Notes: generated by a model not told the origin, from the sequence alone. A stretch of 64,000 nt of DNA from Alphaproteobacteria bacterium (GCA_025350465.1 JANXXU010000008.1:1-64000); one strand, 5' to 3'. Counted from the stretch's first letter, positions 36,306-46,298 are shown. Translations and numbers: made by a program.

Positions 36306-38306
36306 TCATTTGCCACCGCCGAGAATGTCATTGAGCTTATCAAGCGGGCTTTTCTTCTTGCCTTTCTTGGGCTGTTGACCCTGATCGTCCGCCGGTTGGC
36401 TGGTGTCGCCCCCGACCCCGGGAATGAGGCCGCCGAGACCCGCCGGTTTCTTGCCCTGCAGGACGGCATCGATCGCCGAATTCACCACGCCGCTCAGATC
36501 CGGCTCGTATTTTGGATTGCTCCATGAACCATGAATGCGGAACGGAATGCCGATGCCGGCGAGATCGCCGTTGCCCCCTTGACCCTTGATCGAGCCCACG
36601 GCCTTCGGCTCGACGCGATAGTCGAGCGTTTGTGATCCGATATCGATGACACCGGCGCCGTTCAGTCGCACGAACGGATTGAGCAGCTTGAGATCCTTGT
36701 TCGCCGCCACTCCGTTTCGAATCACGAATGAGCCTGACAGTTCCGCGAAGTCGGTCTTCGCCGCGCCGCCGATCGCGGACCCCGTCAGCGCCGATTGAAT
36801 CGCGCGCGCCATCTCGGCGAGATTGATGCCTTTGATCGCGCCGTTGAGGAAGCTGATGTTCGCCGTGCCGTCTAGCGAGTGCATCCAGGCACGCTGGCTG
36901 GAGCCGGTCGCCGATACGCGCACGACGAACCCACCCGTGCCTTCGAGTTTCGTGAAGCCGATGGCATCGGTCAGAAACGGTTCGCCCTGCACGCCGCTGA
37001 TCGTTAGATCGAGGGTGAGCGACGGCGTGCCCTTGCCGCCCTCAAGAGACAGATGACCTGAGCCGTGACCGCCATAAAGCTCGAGCTCTTTGAGGTGAGT
37101 GCCCAGGTTGCCGCCTTGAATCATGACGCTAAGTGCACTTCGTCCGATCTTCAGCTCGCCGACCTCGAGCGCGTCGACCGCGAAATCGAAATCCGCGTCG
37201 ACGAGAGCGAGTGGCCCGAAATCGATCGGCGAGTCGCTCCAGGCGGGGAAGCCGCCACTGCCGCTATTGCTTTGGCCGCGCGTGCCACCGCCCGTGTATT
37301 GATTGAGATCGAGGCGGTTGAGAGTAAAGTTTCCATCCACCCGTGGTTTCGCGCCGGCGGTATCGAGCGCCAGATCTCCCGATCCGTTCATGTTGTCGAG
37401 GCTGAGCTTTGCATTCGCGAACGAGACGCGTCCCGCCGACGAGGTCATATCGCCGGTGAGCGTCATGGGACCGAAGCCGCGCACCTGCGGCAGCGGTACG
37501 CCGAACCAGGCCGCCAGCCGGCGCGCGGACGTCGTCTTGAAATCGATCTTGCCGCCGATCGCGCCGATGCCCGCATTCAACGAGCCATCGAACGATGCGT
37601 TCATAACATCGCCCGCGATCTTGGCGTTGAGAGCGCTCTTGCCGCCCTGCGACAAGGCTCGCGGTTCAGCAACCGTCGCATCGATCTTGATGTTTTCTTT
37701 ATTCCACGTCAGCCCGCCCGAGAAAATCATGGGCTGATCGAGGCTCGGCAATTGGACCGAGGCGTCGATATTTTCGACCTGCTGCGCGACCTTCGAGCGC
37801 GCATCGCGGTAGGTCAATGTTCCGCCGGAAAGCCTCACGTCCTGGAAGCTCAAATCGCCAAGGCCGGAGCCGTGCCGCGCCGGAGCCTCCGGTGCGGTTG
37901 CAGGCGCTTGTGCGGCAGGCACATCGAACAGCCAATTGCCGCGTCCGTTTTTGTCGATCTCGAGATTGATGACGGGTTTGACCAGCGTGATGTGCGTGAT
38001 CTTCACTTGGCCCGACAACAGCGGAAAAAGTTCGGCGCCGACGACCAGTCGTTCCATTGTTGCCATGTCCGGCGTTGCCGCGCCGGCGGCGTTGCCGAAA
38101 TGAACTTGGTTCACCTCGACCCCAAGCTCGGGAAAGAACGAGATCCTCAGCGCGCCGTCGATCTTCAGATCGCGACCCGTGGCTTGTTTGGCCTGCGCGA
38201 TGATTTGGTCTTTGTAGACGTCGGCTGGCAGCACAAAGGGCAGCACGACGATGATCGCGATCAGTACGCCGACCGCAAGCAACACCCAGCGCAAATAACG
38301 CCACAT
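36306..38306 (-). CDS. AsmA-family envelope protein (copy A)
   Basis: A 666-residue AsmA-like protein. One N-terminal membrane helix (MWRYLRWVLLAVGVLIAIIV) anchors a long periplasmic beta-rich repeat region. Family blocks include ATGRDLKIDGALRISFFPELGVEV (about 43-66), THITLVKPVINLEIDKNGRGNW in part, and the C-terminal DLKLLNPFVRLNGAGVIDIG. AsmA-clan proteins are thought to bridge the periplasm for phospholipid transport. GAGGAG lies upstream of ATG 38306. The Lys-rich tail (KKGKKKSP) precedes the stop. It is a paralogue of the next gene. Confidence 0.9.
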   Translation of the reverse strand: MWRYLRWVLLAVGVLIAIIVVLPFVLPADVYKDQIIAQAKQATGRDLKIDGALRISFFPELGVEVNQVHFGNAAGAATPDMATMERLVVGAELFPLLSGQVKITHITLVKPVINLEIDKNGRGNWLFDVPAAQAPATAPEAPARHGSGLGDLSFQDVRLSGGTLTYRDARSKVAQQVENIDASVQLPSLDQPMIFSGGLTWNKENIKIDATVAEPRALSQGGKSALNAKIAGDVMNASFDGSLNAGIGAIGGKIDFKTTSARRLAAWFGVPLPQVRGFGPMTLTGDMTSSAGRVSFANAKLSLDNMNGSGDLALDTAGAKPRVDGNFTLNRLDLNQYTGGGTRGQSNSGSGGFPAWSDSPIDFGPLALVDADFDFAVDALEVGELKIGRSALSVMIQGGNLGTHLKELELYGGHGSGHLSLEGGKGTPSLTLDLTISGVQGEPFLTDAIGFTKLEGTGGFVVRVSATGSSQRAWMHSLDGTANISFLNGAIKGINLAEMARAIQSALTGSAIGGAAKTDFAELSGSFVIRNGVAANKDLKLLNPFVRLNGAGVIDIGSQTLDYRVEPKAVGSIKGQGGNGDLAGIGIPFRIHGSWSNPKYEPDLSGVVNSAIDAVLQGKKPAGLGGLIPGVGGDTSQPADDQGQQPKKGKKKSPLDKLNDILGGGK

Positions 38307-38398
38307 AGGGAAATCTCCTCGGCCGAGCGCCGGTCGACAGTGTAGGCGGATCAAACCATGCCCGGAACTGTCGCCACGATGAATCCCACAACCTGTGG

Positions 38399-40327
38399 TT
38401 ATCTGCCGGTGCCGAGGAAGTCGTTGATAGCGTCGAGCGGATTGTTGCCCTTCGTCTTCTTTCTGCCAGCTGGCTTCTCGCCGATCGAAGGCAGGAAATC
38501 GCCGATCCCCTCGACCGTATCGATCGGTGCGTTCAGCACGGTGTTGATCGCTGCGTTCACGACACCGCCGACTTCGGGCTCGTATTGCGGATGCTCCCAC
38601 GAGCCGAAGATGTGGACAGGCACGCCGAGATTCGGTACCCGCCTTCCGCCGCTCAGCGGTTTCGGCTCGACGCGATAGTTCAGCGAGCGTCCGCCGACAT
38701 TGACGACGCCGGCGCCGTCGAGCCGGACGCTCGGATTGAGCAGAGTGAGATTGCGGTTCACGGCCGTTCCCTCGCGCACCAAGAACGAGCTTGAGAGGGA
38801 CGAGAACGGTGTCGAGGCATTGGGCCCGAGTGCGTCGCCGACGACCGCCGAGGTGATGTTGTGTGCAATCGCTGCGAGATCGACACCGCGAACTGCGCCG
38901 TCCGTGAAGTTCATCGTTCCCGTGCCGGTGACGGACTGCATCCGGGCGTGCTCGCTCGCGCCACGCGCGGTCAGACGCAGCACGAACGCCGCTGATCCGC
39001 GCACGATCGTCAAGTCCGCGAGATCCCACAGGAACGGCGCCGCGTCGATACCGCCGAGCGTCGCGTCGACCGTCATCACGGGCGCGTCCTTGCGGCTGTC
39101 GATCGTAACTGTGCCCGTGCCGCTGCCGCCGTAAAGCGCGACGCGCTTCAGTTTTGCTTCGAGCAACCCGTCGTTCAGCGCCAGATCGACGTCGCTCTGC
39201 CCGATCTTCATGTCGCTCCACGTCGCGGCGCCGACCGAAAGCGCGAGTTGCGCGTCGACAAGACCGAGCGCCGTGAAGTCGTTGGGCGAATCGCTCCACC
39301 CGGAATGCGCGCCCGCCGCGCGGCCGCTGCGATGGTTCGAGTATCGGTTGACGTCGAGCCGATCGAGCGTGAAATCGCCTTTGACCAGTGGCTTTGCGCG
39401 CGCCGTATCGAGTGTGAGATTGCCCGAACCGTGCACGTCGTCGAGCACGACTTTCGCGTTCGTGAAGGCGATTTTCCCAACCGACGAACGCATGTCGCCG
39501 CTCAATGTCAGCGGCCCAAAGCCCTGCACTTTAGGTAGTGTCACGCCGAACCAAGCGGCGAGCCGTTGCGCCGAGGCGGTCTTGAATTCGATCCCGCCGG
39601 AGATTGCACCCGAGCCTGCGTCGATTGTCCCGTCGAATGACGCGTTCATCACCGGCGCGACGATCTTTGCGCCGAGTTCGCTCTTGCCGCCGTCAGTGAT
39701 CGCGCGGGGTCGTTTGACCTCGCCCGACAGGTTGAGCGCTTCCTTGTTCCAGGTCAGCACGCCGGCAAGCGTCATCGCCTCGTCGAGGCTCGGCAATTCG
39801 ACTGCCATGTCGATGTTCTCGACCGTTTGCACGATTCCCGACCGCGCATCGCGATAGGTGAGCCGACCGCCGCGAATGGCGACATCCTTGAAGCTCAAAT
39901 CACCGGCCTGCGGTCCCCGTGTCGGCGCCGATCCTGATTCTCCATCGAACAGCCAGTTGCCGCGCCCCGCTTTGTCGATCTCAAGATTGATGACCGGTTT
40001 GACGAGTGTGATGTGCGAGACCTTCACCTCCCCCAACAACAGGGGAAAGAACTCCGCGCCGACGACCACTTGTTCCATCGTCGCCATGTCCGGCGCCGTC
40101 GAACCAGGCGCATTGGCGAAGTGCACGCCGTTCAACTCGACGCCGAGATCAGGCAAGAAAGAGATCGAAAGCCCGCCGTCGATCTTGAGCTCGCGACCCG
40201 TCGCCCGCTTCGCCTGCGCGATAATCTGATCCTTGTAGACCCCGACCGGCAGCACAAACGGCAGCGCGACCGCCATCGCGACCAATAGAAGGAGCGCGAC
40301 GAGCACCCAGCGCAAATAACGCCACAT
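38399..40327 (-). CDS. AsmA-family envelope protein (copy B)
   Basis: A 642-residue paralogue of copy A, transcribed before it with a 92-base gap. The N-terminus MWRYLRWVLVALLLLVAMAV, the blocks ATGRELKIDG and VKPVINLEIDKAGRGNW, and the C-terminus (NPLDAINDFLGTG, compare SPLDKLNDILGGG) line up with copy A along the whole length. Both end in the same type of Lys-rich segment plus a short helix. GGGGA precedes ATG 40327. The pair is clearly a tandem duplication. Confidence 0.9.
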   Translation of the reverse strand: MWRYLRWVLVALLLLVAMAVALPFVLPVGVYKDQIIAQAKRATGRELKIDGGLSISFLPDLGVELNGVHFANAPGSTAPDMATMEQVVVGAEFFPLLLGEVKVSHITLVKPVINLEIDKAGRGNWLFDGESGSAPTRGPQAGDLSFKDVAIRGGRLTYRDARSGIVQTVENIDMAVELPSLDEAMTLAGVLTWNKEALNLSGEVKRPRAITDGGKSELGAKIVAPVMNASFDGTIDAGSGAISGGIEFKTASAQRLAAWFGVTLPKVQGFGPLTLSGDMRSSVGKIAFTNAKVVLDDVHGSGNLTLDTARAKPLVKGDFTLDRLDVNRYSNHRSGRAAGAHSGWSDSPNDFTALGLVDAQLALSVGAATWSDMKIGQSDVDLALNDGLLEAKLKRVALYGGSGTGTVTIDSRKDAPVMTVDATLGGIDAAPFLWDLADLTIVRGSAAFVLRLTARGASEHARMQSVTGTGTMNFTDGAVRGVDLAAIAHNITSAVVGDALGPNASTPFSSLSSSFLVREGTAVNRNLTLLNPSVRLDGAGVVNVGGRSLNYRVEPKPLSGGRRVPNLGVPVHIFGSWEHPQYEPEVGGVVNAAINTVLNAPIDTVEGIGDFLPSIGEKPAGRKKTKGNNPLDAINDFLGTGR

Positions 40328-40588
40328 CCGCAAATCCCCGCGAACCACCCAGAGTCGCCGACACTCTAGGCACCCGGTCGGCGCCGGGAAACCCCCGGGG
40401 GACGTCGCCTCGCCGAACCAAATGATGATGCGATCAACGGCGCACGCTGCAATTCGTTCCAGCTGTCGCCAAGCACGATGTGAAGCGGACCTTGGACATC
40501 CATCGACACAGCATATCAAAGGCCTGATTTCCCGCGACTCCGGAGGGGTGCTATAAGCCCGCCGCAATCTGGGTTGCAGGGGCCACTG

Positions 40589-41908
40589 ATGTCACGAACG
40601 AATGCCGACGCACGCGAAGCCTTTTGGCTGCCGTTCACGCCCAATCGCGAGTTCAAGGCGAGCCCGCGCATCGTCGCCCGCGCGCAGGGAATGTTCTACT
40701 ACGACGAGCAAGGGCGCGAGCTGCTCGATGGTCTTGCCGGCCTGTGGTGTTCGCTCGCGGGTCACGGACGGCCCGAGATCGCCGACGCCATCGCCGCCCA
40801 AGCGCGCGAACTCGACTTTGCGCCCACCTTTCAATTCGCTCATCCAAAAGTGTTCGAAGTGGCGCGCCGTCTCGCCGCGATGGCGCCGGGAGATCTCGAT
40901 CACGTCTTCTTTTGCAACTCGGGCTCGGAGGCCGCCGACACGGCGCTGAAGGTCGCGCTAGGCTTCTGGCGCGCCAAAGGCGAGGCGCATCGCACGCGGT
41001 TGATCGGTCGCGTGCGCGGTTATCACGGCACGAATTTCGGCGGCATGTCGGTCGGCGGCATGCCGGCGAACCGCCGCGCTTTCGGCAATCTGCTCTCCGC
41101 CGTCGACCACCTGCCGGCGACCTACAATCGCGAGCATCAAGCCTTCTCGCGCGGTGAACCGGAATGGGGTGCGCATCTCGCCGACGCGCTCGACGATCTC
41201 GTTGCGTTGCACGGCGATACGATCGCGGCCGTGATCGTCGAGCCGGTGGCGGGCTCAGCGGGCGTGCTACCGCCGCCGAAGGGTTATCTTCAGCGTCTGC
41301 GCGCCGCTTGCGACCGCCACCACATCCTTCTGATCTTCGATGAGGTGATCACCGGCTTCGGCCGCATGGGCGCCGCGTTTGCATCCGAGCGCTTCGGCGT
41401 CGTGCCCGACATGATCACCTTTGCTAAGGGCGTGACGAACGGTGTCGTGCCGCTCGGCGGCGTCATCGTCTCCAAGCGCATCCACGACGCCTTCGCGCAA
41501 AAGGACGATTGGCAGATCGAATTCGCCCACGGCTACACCTATTCGGGTCACCCGGTGGCCTGTGCCGCGGCGCTCGCGACGCTCGATATCTACCAGCGCG
41601 ATAACCTGTTCGAGCGCAGCCGCCAAATCGAGCGCTGGCTAGCCGAAGCTGTCCACAGACTGAAGGACGCGCCCTTCGTCGCCGACATTCGCAATTGTGG
41701 TGCCGCAGCGGCGATTGATCTCGCGCCCACGCCGGGCAGCCCCGGCAAGCGCGGTCACGAGGCGATCCGCCGGGCCTTCTTCGATGAAAATATCATGTTG
41801 CGTGTCGGCGGTGATACGATTGCGCTCGGGCCCGCACTCATTGCAGAACAGGGCCACATCGAACGGCTGGTCGCGGGCGTTGAGCGCGTGCTCAAGAAGC
41901 TGAGCTGA
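40589..41908 (+). CDS. Class III aminotransferase, omega-amino acid/amine:pyruvate type
   Basis: A 439-residue PLP enzyme. The PLP lysine is Lys280 (TFAKGVTNG), the pyridine-N Asp is Asp251 (IFDEVITGFGRMG), and the phosphate-binding SGSEAADTA is at 111-119. FWLPFTPNR near the N-terminus and YHGTNFGGMSVGG fit the omega-amino acid:pyruvate transaminase group (beta-alanine, taurine, putrescine or related amines to pyruvate). ATG 40589 follows CAGGGG; an upstream start at 40574 has none. It lies 30 bases before alanine dehydrogenase, which would turn the alanine product back to pyruvate. Confidence 0.9.
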   Translation: MSRTNADAREAFWLPFTPNREFKASPRIVARAQGMFYYDEQGRELLDGLAGLWCSLAGHGRPEIADAIAAQARELDFAPTFQFAHPKVFEVARRLAAMAPGDLDHVFFCNSGSEAADTALKVALGFWRAKGEAHRTRLIGRVRGYHGTNFGGMSVGGMPANRRAFGNLLSAVDHLPATYNREHQAFSRGEPEWGAHLADALDDLVALHGDTIAAVIVEPVAGSAGVLPPPKGYLQRLRAACDRHHILLIFDEVITGFGRMGAAFASERFGVVPDMITFAKGVTNGVVPLGGVIVSKRIHDAFAQKDDWQIEFAHGYTYSGHPVACAAALATLDIYQRDNLFERSRQIERWLAEAVHRLKDAPFVADIRNCGAAAAIDLAPTPGSPGKRGHEAIRRAFFDENIMLRVGGDTIALGPALIAEQGHIERLVAGVERVLKKLS

Positions 41909-41938
41909 TCGCCGAAAGAACGCGAAGGAGAATTCAGA

Positions 41939-43057
41939 ATGCTCGTCGGCGTCCCGAAAGAGGTCAAGGTTCATGAATATCGCGTCGGCCTGACGCCCTC
42001 CACCGCCCGCGAATTGATCGCTCACGGCCACAAGGTCCTCGTTCAAGTGAATGCCGGCACGGCGATCGGCTTGACTGACGACATGTATCGCAAGATCGGC
42101 GCGGAAGTCGCCGCCACCGCCGCCGATGTGTTCGCGCGCGCGGACATGATCGTGAAGGTAAAGGAGCCGCAGGCAAGCGAGATCAAAATGCTGCGCCCGG
42201 GCCAAGTTCTCTTCACCTACCTCCATCTGGCGCCCGACCCCGAGCAGACCGAAGGCTTATTGAAGTCAGATGCCGTTGCCATCGCCTATGAGACAGTGAC
42301 CGACACGCGCGGCGGTCTGCCCTTGCTCGCGCCGATGTCGGAAGTCGCCGGTCGCATGTCGATCCAAGCGGGCGCGCATTCGCTGGAGATGGAGCAGGGC
42401 GGTCGTGGCATGTTGCTCGGCGGCGTACCGGGCGTGCCGGCGGCCAAGGTCGTGATCATCGGCGGCGGTGTTGTGGGCGCCAACGCTGCGCGCATGGCGA
42501 TGGGCCTCGAGGCTCACGTGACGGTGCTGGACAAGAGCCTGCCGCGCCTCGCCGAGCTCGACCAGCAATTCGGCGCCATGCTGAACACGATCTATTCGAC
42601 CATCGACGCGATCGAGGAATACGTGCTCTCCGCCGATCTGGTAGTGGGCGCGGTGCTGGTACCGGGCGCCGCGGCGCCGAAGCTCATTACCGACGCAATG
42701 GTGGCACGAATGAAAAAGGGCTCGGTGTTCGTCGACGTCGCGATTGACCAAGGCGGCTGCTCCGAAACCTCGCACGCGACAACGCATGCGCAACCGACTT
42801 ACAAGGTTCACGACGTCGTTCACTATTGCGTCGCCAACATGCCCGGCGCGGTCGCGCGCACCTCGACTTTCGCGCTGAACAACGCGACCCTGCCGTTTAC
42901 GCTCGCTCTCGCCGGCAAGGGGTACAAGCGCGCGCTGCAAGAGAATCCGCATTTGCTCGCAGGACTCAACGTCCATCGCGGTGCCTTGACTTACGCCGCC
43001 GTGGCCGAGGCGCAAAAGCGCGAATTCGTGGCGCCGGAGCGCGCGATTGCCCGTTGA
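41939..43057 (+). CDS. ald: Alanine dehydrogenase
   Basis: A 372-residue NAD-dependent alanine dehydrogenase that converts alanine to pyruvate and ammonium. The substrate residues Arg15 (EYRVGLTP) and Lys75 (VKVKEPQ), the His96-containing YLHLAPD, the Rossmann [13 protein letters not shown] and the C-terminal [14 protein letters not shown] are all intact. A strong ribosome binding site (AAGGAGA) precedes the ATG. Length is standard (370-373). Together with the upstream transaminase it forms a pyruvate-recycling amine-catabolism module. Confidence 0.96.
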   Translation: MLVGVPKEVKVHEYRVGLTPSTARELIAHGHKVLVQVNAGTAIGLTDDMYRKIGAEVAATAADVFARADMIVKVKEPQASEIKMLRPGQVLFTYLHLAPDPEQTEGLLKSDAVAIAYETVTDTRGGLPLLAPMSEVAGRMSIQAGAHSLEMEQGGRGMLLGGVPGVPAAKVVIIGGGVVGANAARMAMGLEAHVTVLDKSLPRLAELDQQFGAMLNTIYSTIDAIEEYVLSADLVVGAVLVPGAAAPKLITDAMVARMKKGSVFVDVAIDQGGCSETSHATTHAQPTYKVHDVVHYCVANMPGAVARTSTFALNNATLPFTLALAGKGYKRALQENPHLLAGLNVHRGALTYAAVAEAQKREFVAPERAIAR

Positions 43058-43061
43058 ACAA

Positions 43062-44102
43062 ATGAATCGCCGCGGCGTTTTGGCCGGCGGCGCAGCGCTC
43101 GCTCTCTTGCCATCGATCGCGCGAGCCGCCGCACCGCCGCCACCGGCAAGCGCCCAGGATATTGCCGATCTCGGCCAAATTGATGAATCTCTGCAAGCTC
43201 GCATCGCCGCGCTTGCCGACGAAGCGGGCCTGACGCGCATCGGCTTTGCGGCCTGCGATATCACCAAGGGCAGGGCCGCCTTCGTGCGTGGCGGCGAGCT
43301 CTTTCCACTGCAGAGCGTCGGCAAACTGCCGATTGCCGTAGCCGTCCTGCACATGATGCAGACGCGCCAATTGCGTTTCGAGCGCACGATCGATTTGAGC
43401 CGGCCGCAAATCGCGCCGGGCGCGAGCCCACTCGCCGACAGCCTGCGTCGCGCGCCGGTGCGCATCAGCGCGCGACGTTTGCTCGAGGCGATGCTGATCA
43501 ACAGCGACAACACGGCGGCCGATGGCTTGATGAAGCTCGCGGGCGGACCGGCGGCGATCCAGCGAAAGTTGAAGGAGCTCGACATCGACGGTCTGCGAGT
43601 CGATCGCTTCGAACGCGAACTGCAGGTCGAGGCGCTCGGCCTCACGCCGCCGGTCGATTTCGCGAAGCCCGATGCCTTGGCCCGCGCGCTCGACGAACTT
43701 GATGTGCTCGAGCAGCGCAAGGCGCTGGACCGTTATCTCCACGACCCGCGTGATACTGGCAACGCGCGCGGTCTGGTGAAGATGGTCGTGCGTCTCACTG
43801 ACGGGCGTATGATCCAGCCGCGTTACACCGCGATGCTCATCGACTGGATGAAGCGAACGAAGACGGGCAACGACCGCCTGCGCTCCGGCTTCCCGCAAGG
43901 CTGGACAGTGGCCCACCGCAGCGGCACCAGCGCAACGGTCGTCGGCGTGACGGCCGCCTTCAACGATGTGGCGCTGGCCGTCGGCCCAAAGGGTCAACGC
44001 ATCGCGCTCGCGCTGCTGATTGCCGGCGCGAGCCAGAGCGCGGCCGATCTCGCCCTCTTTCACAAAGCCGTCGCGCGCGCGGTGTACGAGGAATGGACCT
44101 AG
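43062..44102 (+). CDS. Class A beta-lactamase-like serine hydrolase with RSG motif
   Basis: A 346-residue exported protein. The N-terminus (NRRGVLAGGAAL...SIARAAA) looks like a Tat signal. The class A motifs are SxxK (Ser85, Lys88 in QSVGKLP), SDN (148-150), an omega-loop Glu (Glu184 or Glu186 in RFERELQ) and RSG (286-288) in place of the usual KTG. An Arg at this site is known from carbenicillin-hydrolysing CARB/PSE enzymes. The 30-residue N-terminal extension after the signal is Pro/Ala-rich. It starts five bases after the ald stop and is probably co-transcribed. Whether it hydrolyses beta-lactams cannot be told from sequence. Confidence 0.85.
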   Translation: MNRRGVLAGGAALALLPSIARAAAPPPPASAQDIADLGQIDESLQARIAALADEAGLTRIGFAACDITKGRAAFVRGGELFPLQSVGKLPIAVAVLHMMQTRQLRFERTIDLSRPQIAPGASPLADSLRRAPVRISARRLLEAMLINSDNTAADGLMKLAGGPAAIQRKLKELDIDGLRVDRFERELQVEALGLTPPVDFAKPDALARALDELDVLEQRKALDRYLHDPRDTGNARGLVKMVVRLTDGRMIQPRYTAMLIDWMKRTKTGNDRLRSGFPQGWTVAHRSGTSATVVGVTAAFNDVALAVGPKGQRIALALLIAGASQSAADLALFHKAVARAVYEEWT

Positions 44103-44184
44103 CGCCGTCCGGCAGCGACGCCGCCACTGGGCCTACCTGTCCTGGGCGAGCTGGAGTAGCGTCCGGTTGTTATCGAGGTTGGCC

Positions 44185-44634
44185 ATGACAACATCCGCGA
44201 TTTTCGCGTTCCTTCACCACATTTCGGCGTTCACATTAGTGGCGGCGCTGGCGATAGAATTCGTCTTGATCCGCGGCGAGCTGACGCTCGCAAACGCTCG
44301 CCTGCTCCAGCGCACCGACATCGTGTTCGGCATTGCCGCCGGCGTTCTGCTGGTGGTCGGTCTCCTGCGCATTTTTTATTTCGAGAAGGGCGCCGACTAT
44401 TATTTTTCGAGCGCGACCTTCATCGCCAAGCTCTCGCTCTTCGTCATTCTCGGCCTGCTCTCGATCGTGCCGACGATCGAATTCCTGTCGTGGCGTAAGG
44501 CGACTGCAGAGGGCCGGGTGCCCACCGTCGCGCTGGCGAAACTCGCGTCCGTCAGGCGCATTATTCATATCGAGTTGGCAGGGGTCGTCGTGATTATTCT
44601 TTGCGCTGCGCTCATGGCGCGCGGCATCGGCTAG
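44185..44634 (+). CDS. DUF2214 family membrane protein
   Basis: A 149-residue protein with four predicted membrane helices and the DUF2214 pattern (FLHHISAFTLVAALAIEF at 8-25 in part, GLLRIFYFEKGADYYF, then a KLSLF helix). ATG 44185 follows GAGG by 6 bases. It lies 82 bases after the beta-lactamase on the same strand. Function unknown. Confidence 0.82.
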   Translation: MTTSAIFAFLHHISAFTLVAALAIEFVLIRGELTLANARLLQRTDIVFGIAAGVLLVVGLLRIFYFEKGADYYFSSATFIAKLSLFVILGLLSIVPTIEFLSWRKATAEGRVPTVALAKLASVRRIIHIELAGVVVIILCAALMARGIG

Positions 44635-44697
44635 GCGCGAAATTAGCGCTGCTGTGTTCACCAGAGTTTTGGTTGAATCTGGTACCAGAGGATGCCG

Positions 44698-45432
44698 TCA
44701 GCAGTCCGTCTTCGGCGTCGGCATTTTCTCGCAGAGCTGCTTCAGCCGATCGACCTGACGCACGTACAGCGTCTTCGATTTGCGCTCGGCGATGCCGTCG
44801 GCGGATAGATGGCTCAACACGCGCGCGACGGTTTCGCGCGTCGTCGATGCCTGAGCCGCGATCTGCGCTTGCGTCGGCAAGGGATAGATCAGCCAGGAAT
44901 CCGGCCGCACCGGATCGGCCTTCATCAACTTGAGTATCTCGCTGTAGACGCGCTGATATGCGGAAAGCGTCGCGAGATCCATGATCCTGTCGTCGCTCGT
45001 GCGCACGATCCGCACGAGTTTATCCATCACCACGAACCCAACCTTCGGGTGTGTCTCCACGAGTTCGCGAAACACTTGCGGTGTGATTTGGGCGAGCGTG
45101 CAATCCTCGAGCGCGACCACCGTTGCCGACCGAGGCAATCCGTCGATCGCCGCCATCTCGCCAAAGAAGTCGCCGGCGTTCGCGACTGCATAGGCGACTT
45201 CACGTCCCGTCGATGAAAAATTCACGATGCGCAAACGCCCGCGCACGACGAAGAACACGTCGCGCGAATCCGAGTCGCGGCTCAGGATCGGCTCGCCGGT
45301 GTGCGCGGAGCGCCAAGTGCATTGCCCCTCCAGGCGCGTGATGGCGGCCCGGTCGAGCGGCGTCAGCATTTTGTTGCCGACCAGCGTTTGCTCGACGCGG
45401 CTTGCTTCGGCGCCGGCGGCCCCTGTCCGCAT
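44698..45432 (-). CDS. Crp/Fnr-family transcriptional regulator
   Basis: A 244-residue protein with an N-terminal cyclic-nucleotide-type sensor domain (phosphate-binding-cassette pattern GDFFGEMAAIDGLPRSATV at about 88-106), a dimer helix and a C-terminal helix-turn-helix (TQAQIAAQASTTRETVARVLSHL at about 187-208 in part). There is no N-terminal Cys set, so it is not an Fnr-type oxygen sensor. A fit to the cAMP pocket (Gly-Glu ... Arg-Ser-Ala) suggests Crp-like sensing. I chose ATG 45432 with GAGGGA upstream; the frame is open to 45492. Targets unknown. Confidence 0.88.
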   Translation of the reverse strand: MRTGAAGAEASRVEQTLVGNKMLTPLDRAAITRLEGQCTWRSAHTGEPILSRDSDSRDVFFVVRGRLRIVNFSSTGREVAYAVANAGDFFGEMAAIDGLPRSATVVALEDCTLAQITPQVFRELVETHPKVGFVVMDKLVRIVRTSDDRIMDLATLSAYQRVYSEILKLMKADPVRPDSWLIYPLPTQAQIAAQASTTRETVARVLSHLSADGIAERKSKTLYVRQVDRLKQLCEKMPTPKTDC

Positions 45433-45524
45433 TTTTTCCCTCGGATGATGACGGTGGTTGGCGTCGGGTCTCGGCTCGGGTGTACGGCTCATACCCTTAG
45501 CCTAGCCTTAAGCCGCCACCTCCC

Positions 45525-46298
45525 TCAAGCGATGGTCACGCCGCCGTCGATGACAAGCGCCTGCCCGGTCATGAAACTGCCCGCCTTCGACGCCAGGAAG
45601 ACAGCCGCGCCCGCGATCTCGTCGGGCAGGCCAATGCGTCGCAACGGCGCGGTCGCGGTCGACCGCTCCAGAATTGCCGGGTTCTCCCACAAGGCGCGCG
45701 CGAAATCGGTCTTAACCAAGCCTGGCGCAATGGCGTTCGCTCGGACGTTGTTGGGCCCGAACTCTGCCGCAATGTTGCGCACCAGCTGAAAGTCGGCGGC
45801 CTTCGAGATGCAATAGGCGCCGAGATAGGGACTGCCGCGCAGGCCGCCGATCGATGACACGACGATGACCGAGCCGTCCTTGCGCTCGACCATTTCGGGA
45901 ATCACCATTGTGCACAGTTGATGGTTGGCGCGCACGTTGGCGCCCATGATCTTGTCGAAAGCCTCGTCCTCGATGGCGCTCATCGAACCGAAGACGGGGT
46001 TGATCGCGGCGTTGCACACCAGCACGTCGATGCGGCCCCACTTGCTGCGCGATTTCTGAACGAGCGCTTGCAGTTGGTCGCGATAGTTGATGTTGCAAGG
46101 GATCGGCGTTGCAACTTCTCGTCCTTTTCCCCACTTCGCGTTGATCTCGCCAGCGACTTTTTCGCAAGCCTCCGCTTTGCGGCTCGACACGACAACCTTC
46201 GCGCCATGCTCTGCCAACCGGTGCGCGATGGCTTCGCCGATGCCTTTGGTTGAGCCCGTGACGACGGCGGTTTTACCGTTCAAATCAAACAGTTCCAT
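45525..46298 (-). CDS. Short-chain dehydrogenase/reductase (SDR)
   Basis: A 257-residue classical SDR. The NAD(P) motif is TGSTKGIG (14-21), NAA is at 96-98, and the catalytic triad Ser149, Tyr162, Lys166 (YCISK) is complete. The substrate is not evident. ATG 46298 has only a weak upstream AAAGG. It lies 92 bases upstream of the Crp/Fnr regulator on the same strand. Confidence 0.92.
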   Translation of the reverse strand: MELFDLNGKTAVVTGSTKGIGEAIAHRLAEHGAKVVVSSRKAEACEKVAGEINAKWGKGREVATPIPCNINYRDQLQALVQKSRSKWGRIDVLVCNAAINPVFGSMSAIEDEAFDKIMGANVRANHQLCTMVIPEMVERKDGSVIVVSSIGGLRGSPYLGAYCISKAADFQLVRNIAAEFGPNNVRANAIAPGLVKTDFARALWENPAILERSTATAPLRRIGLPDEIAGAAVFLASKAGSFMTGQALVIDGGVTIA

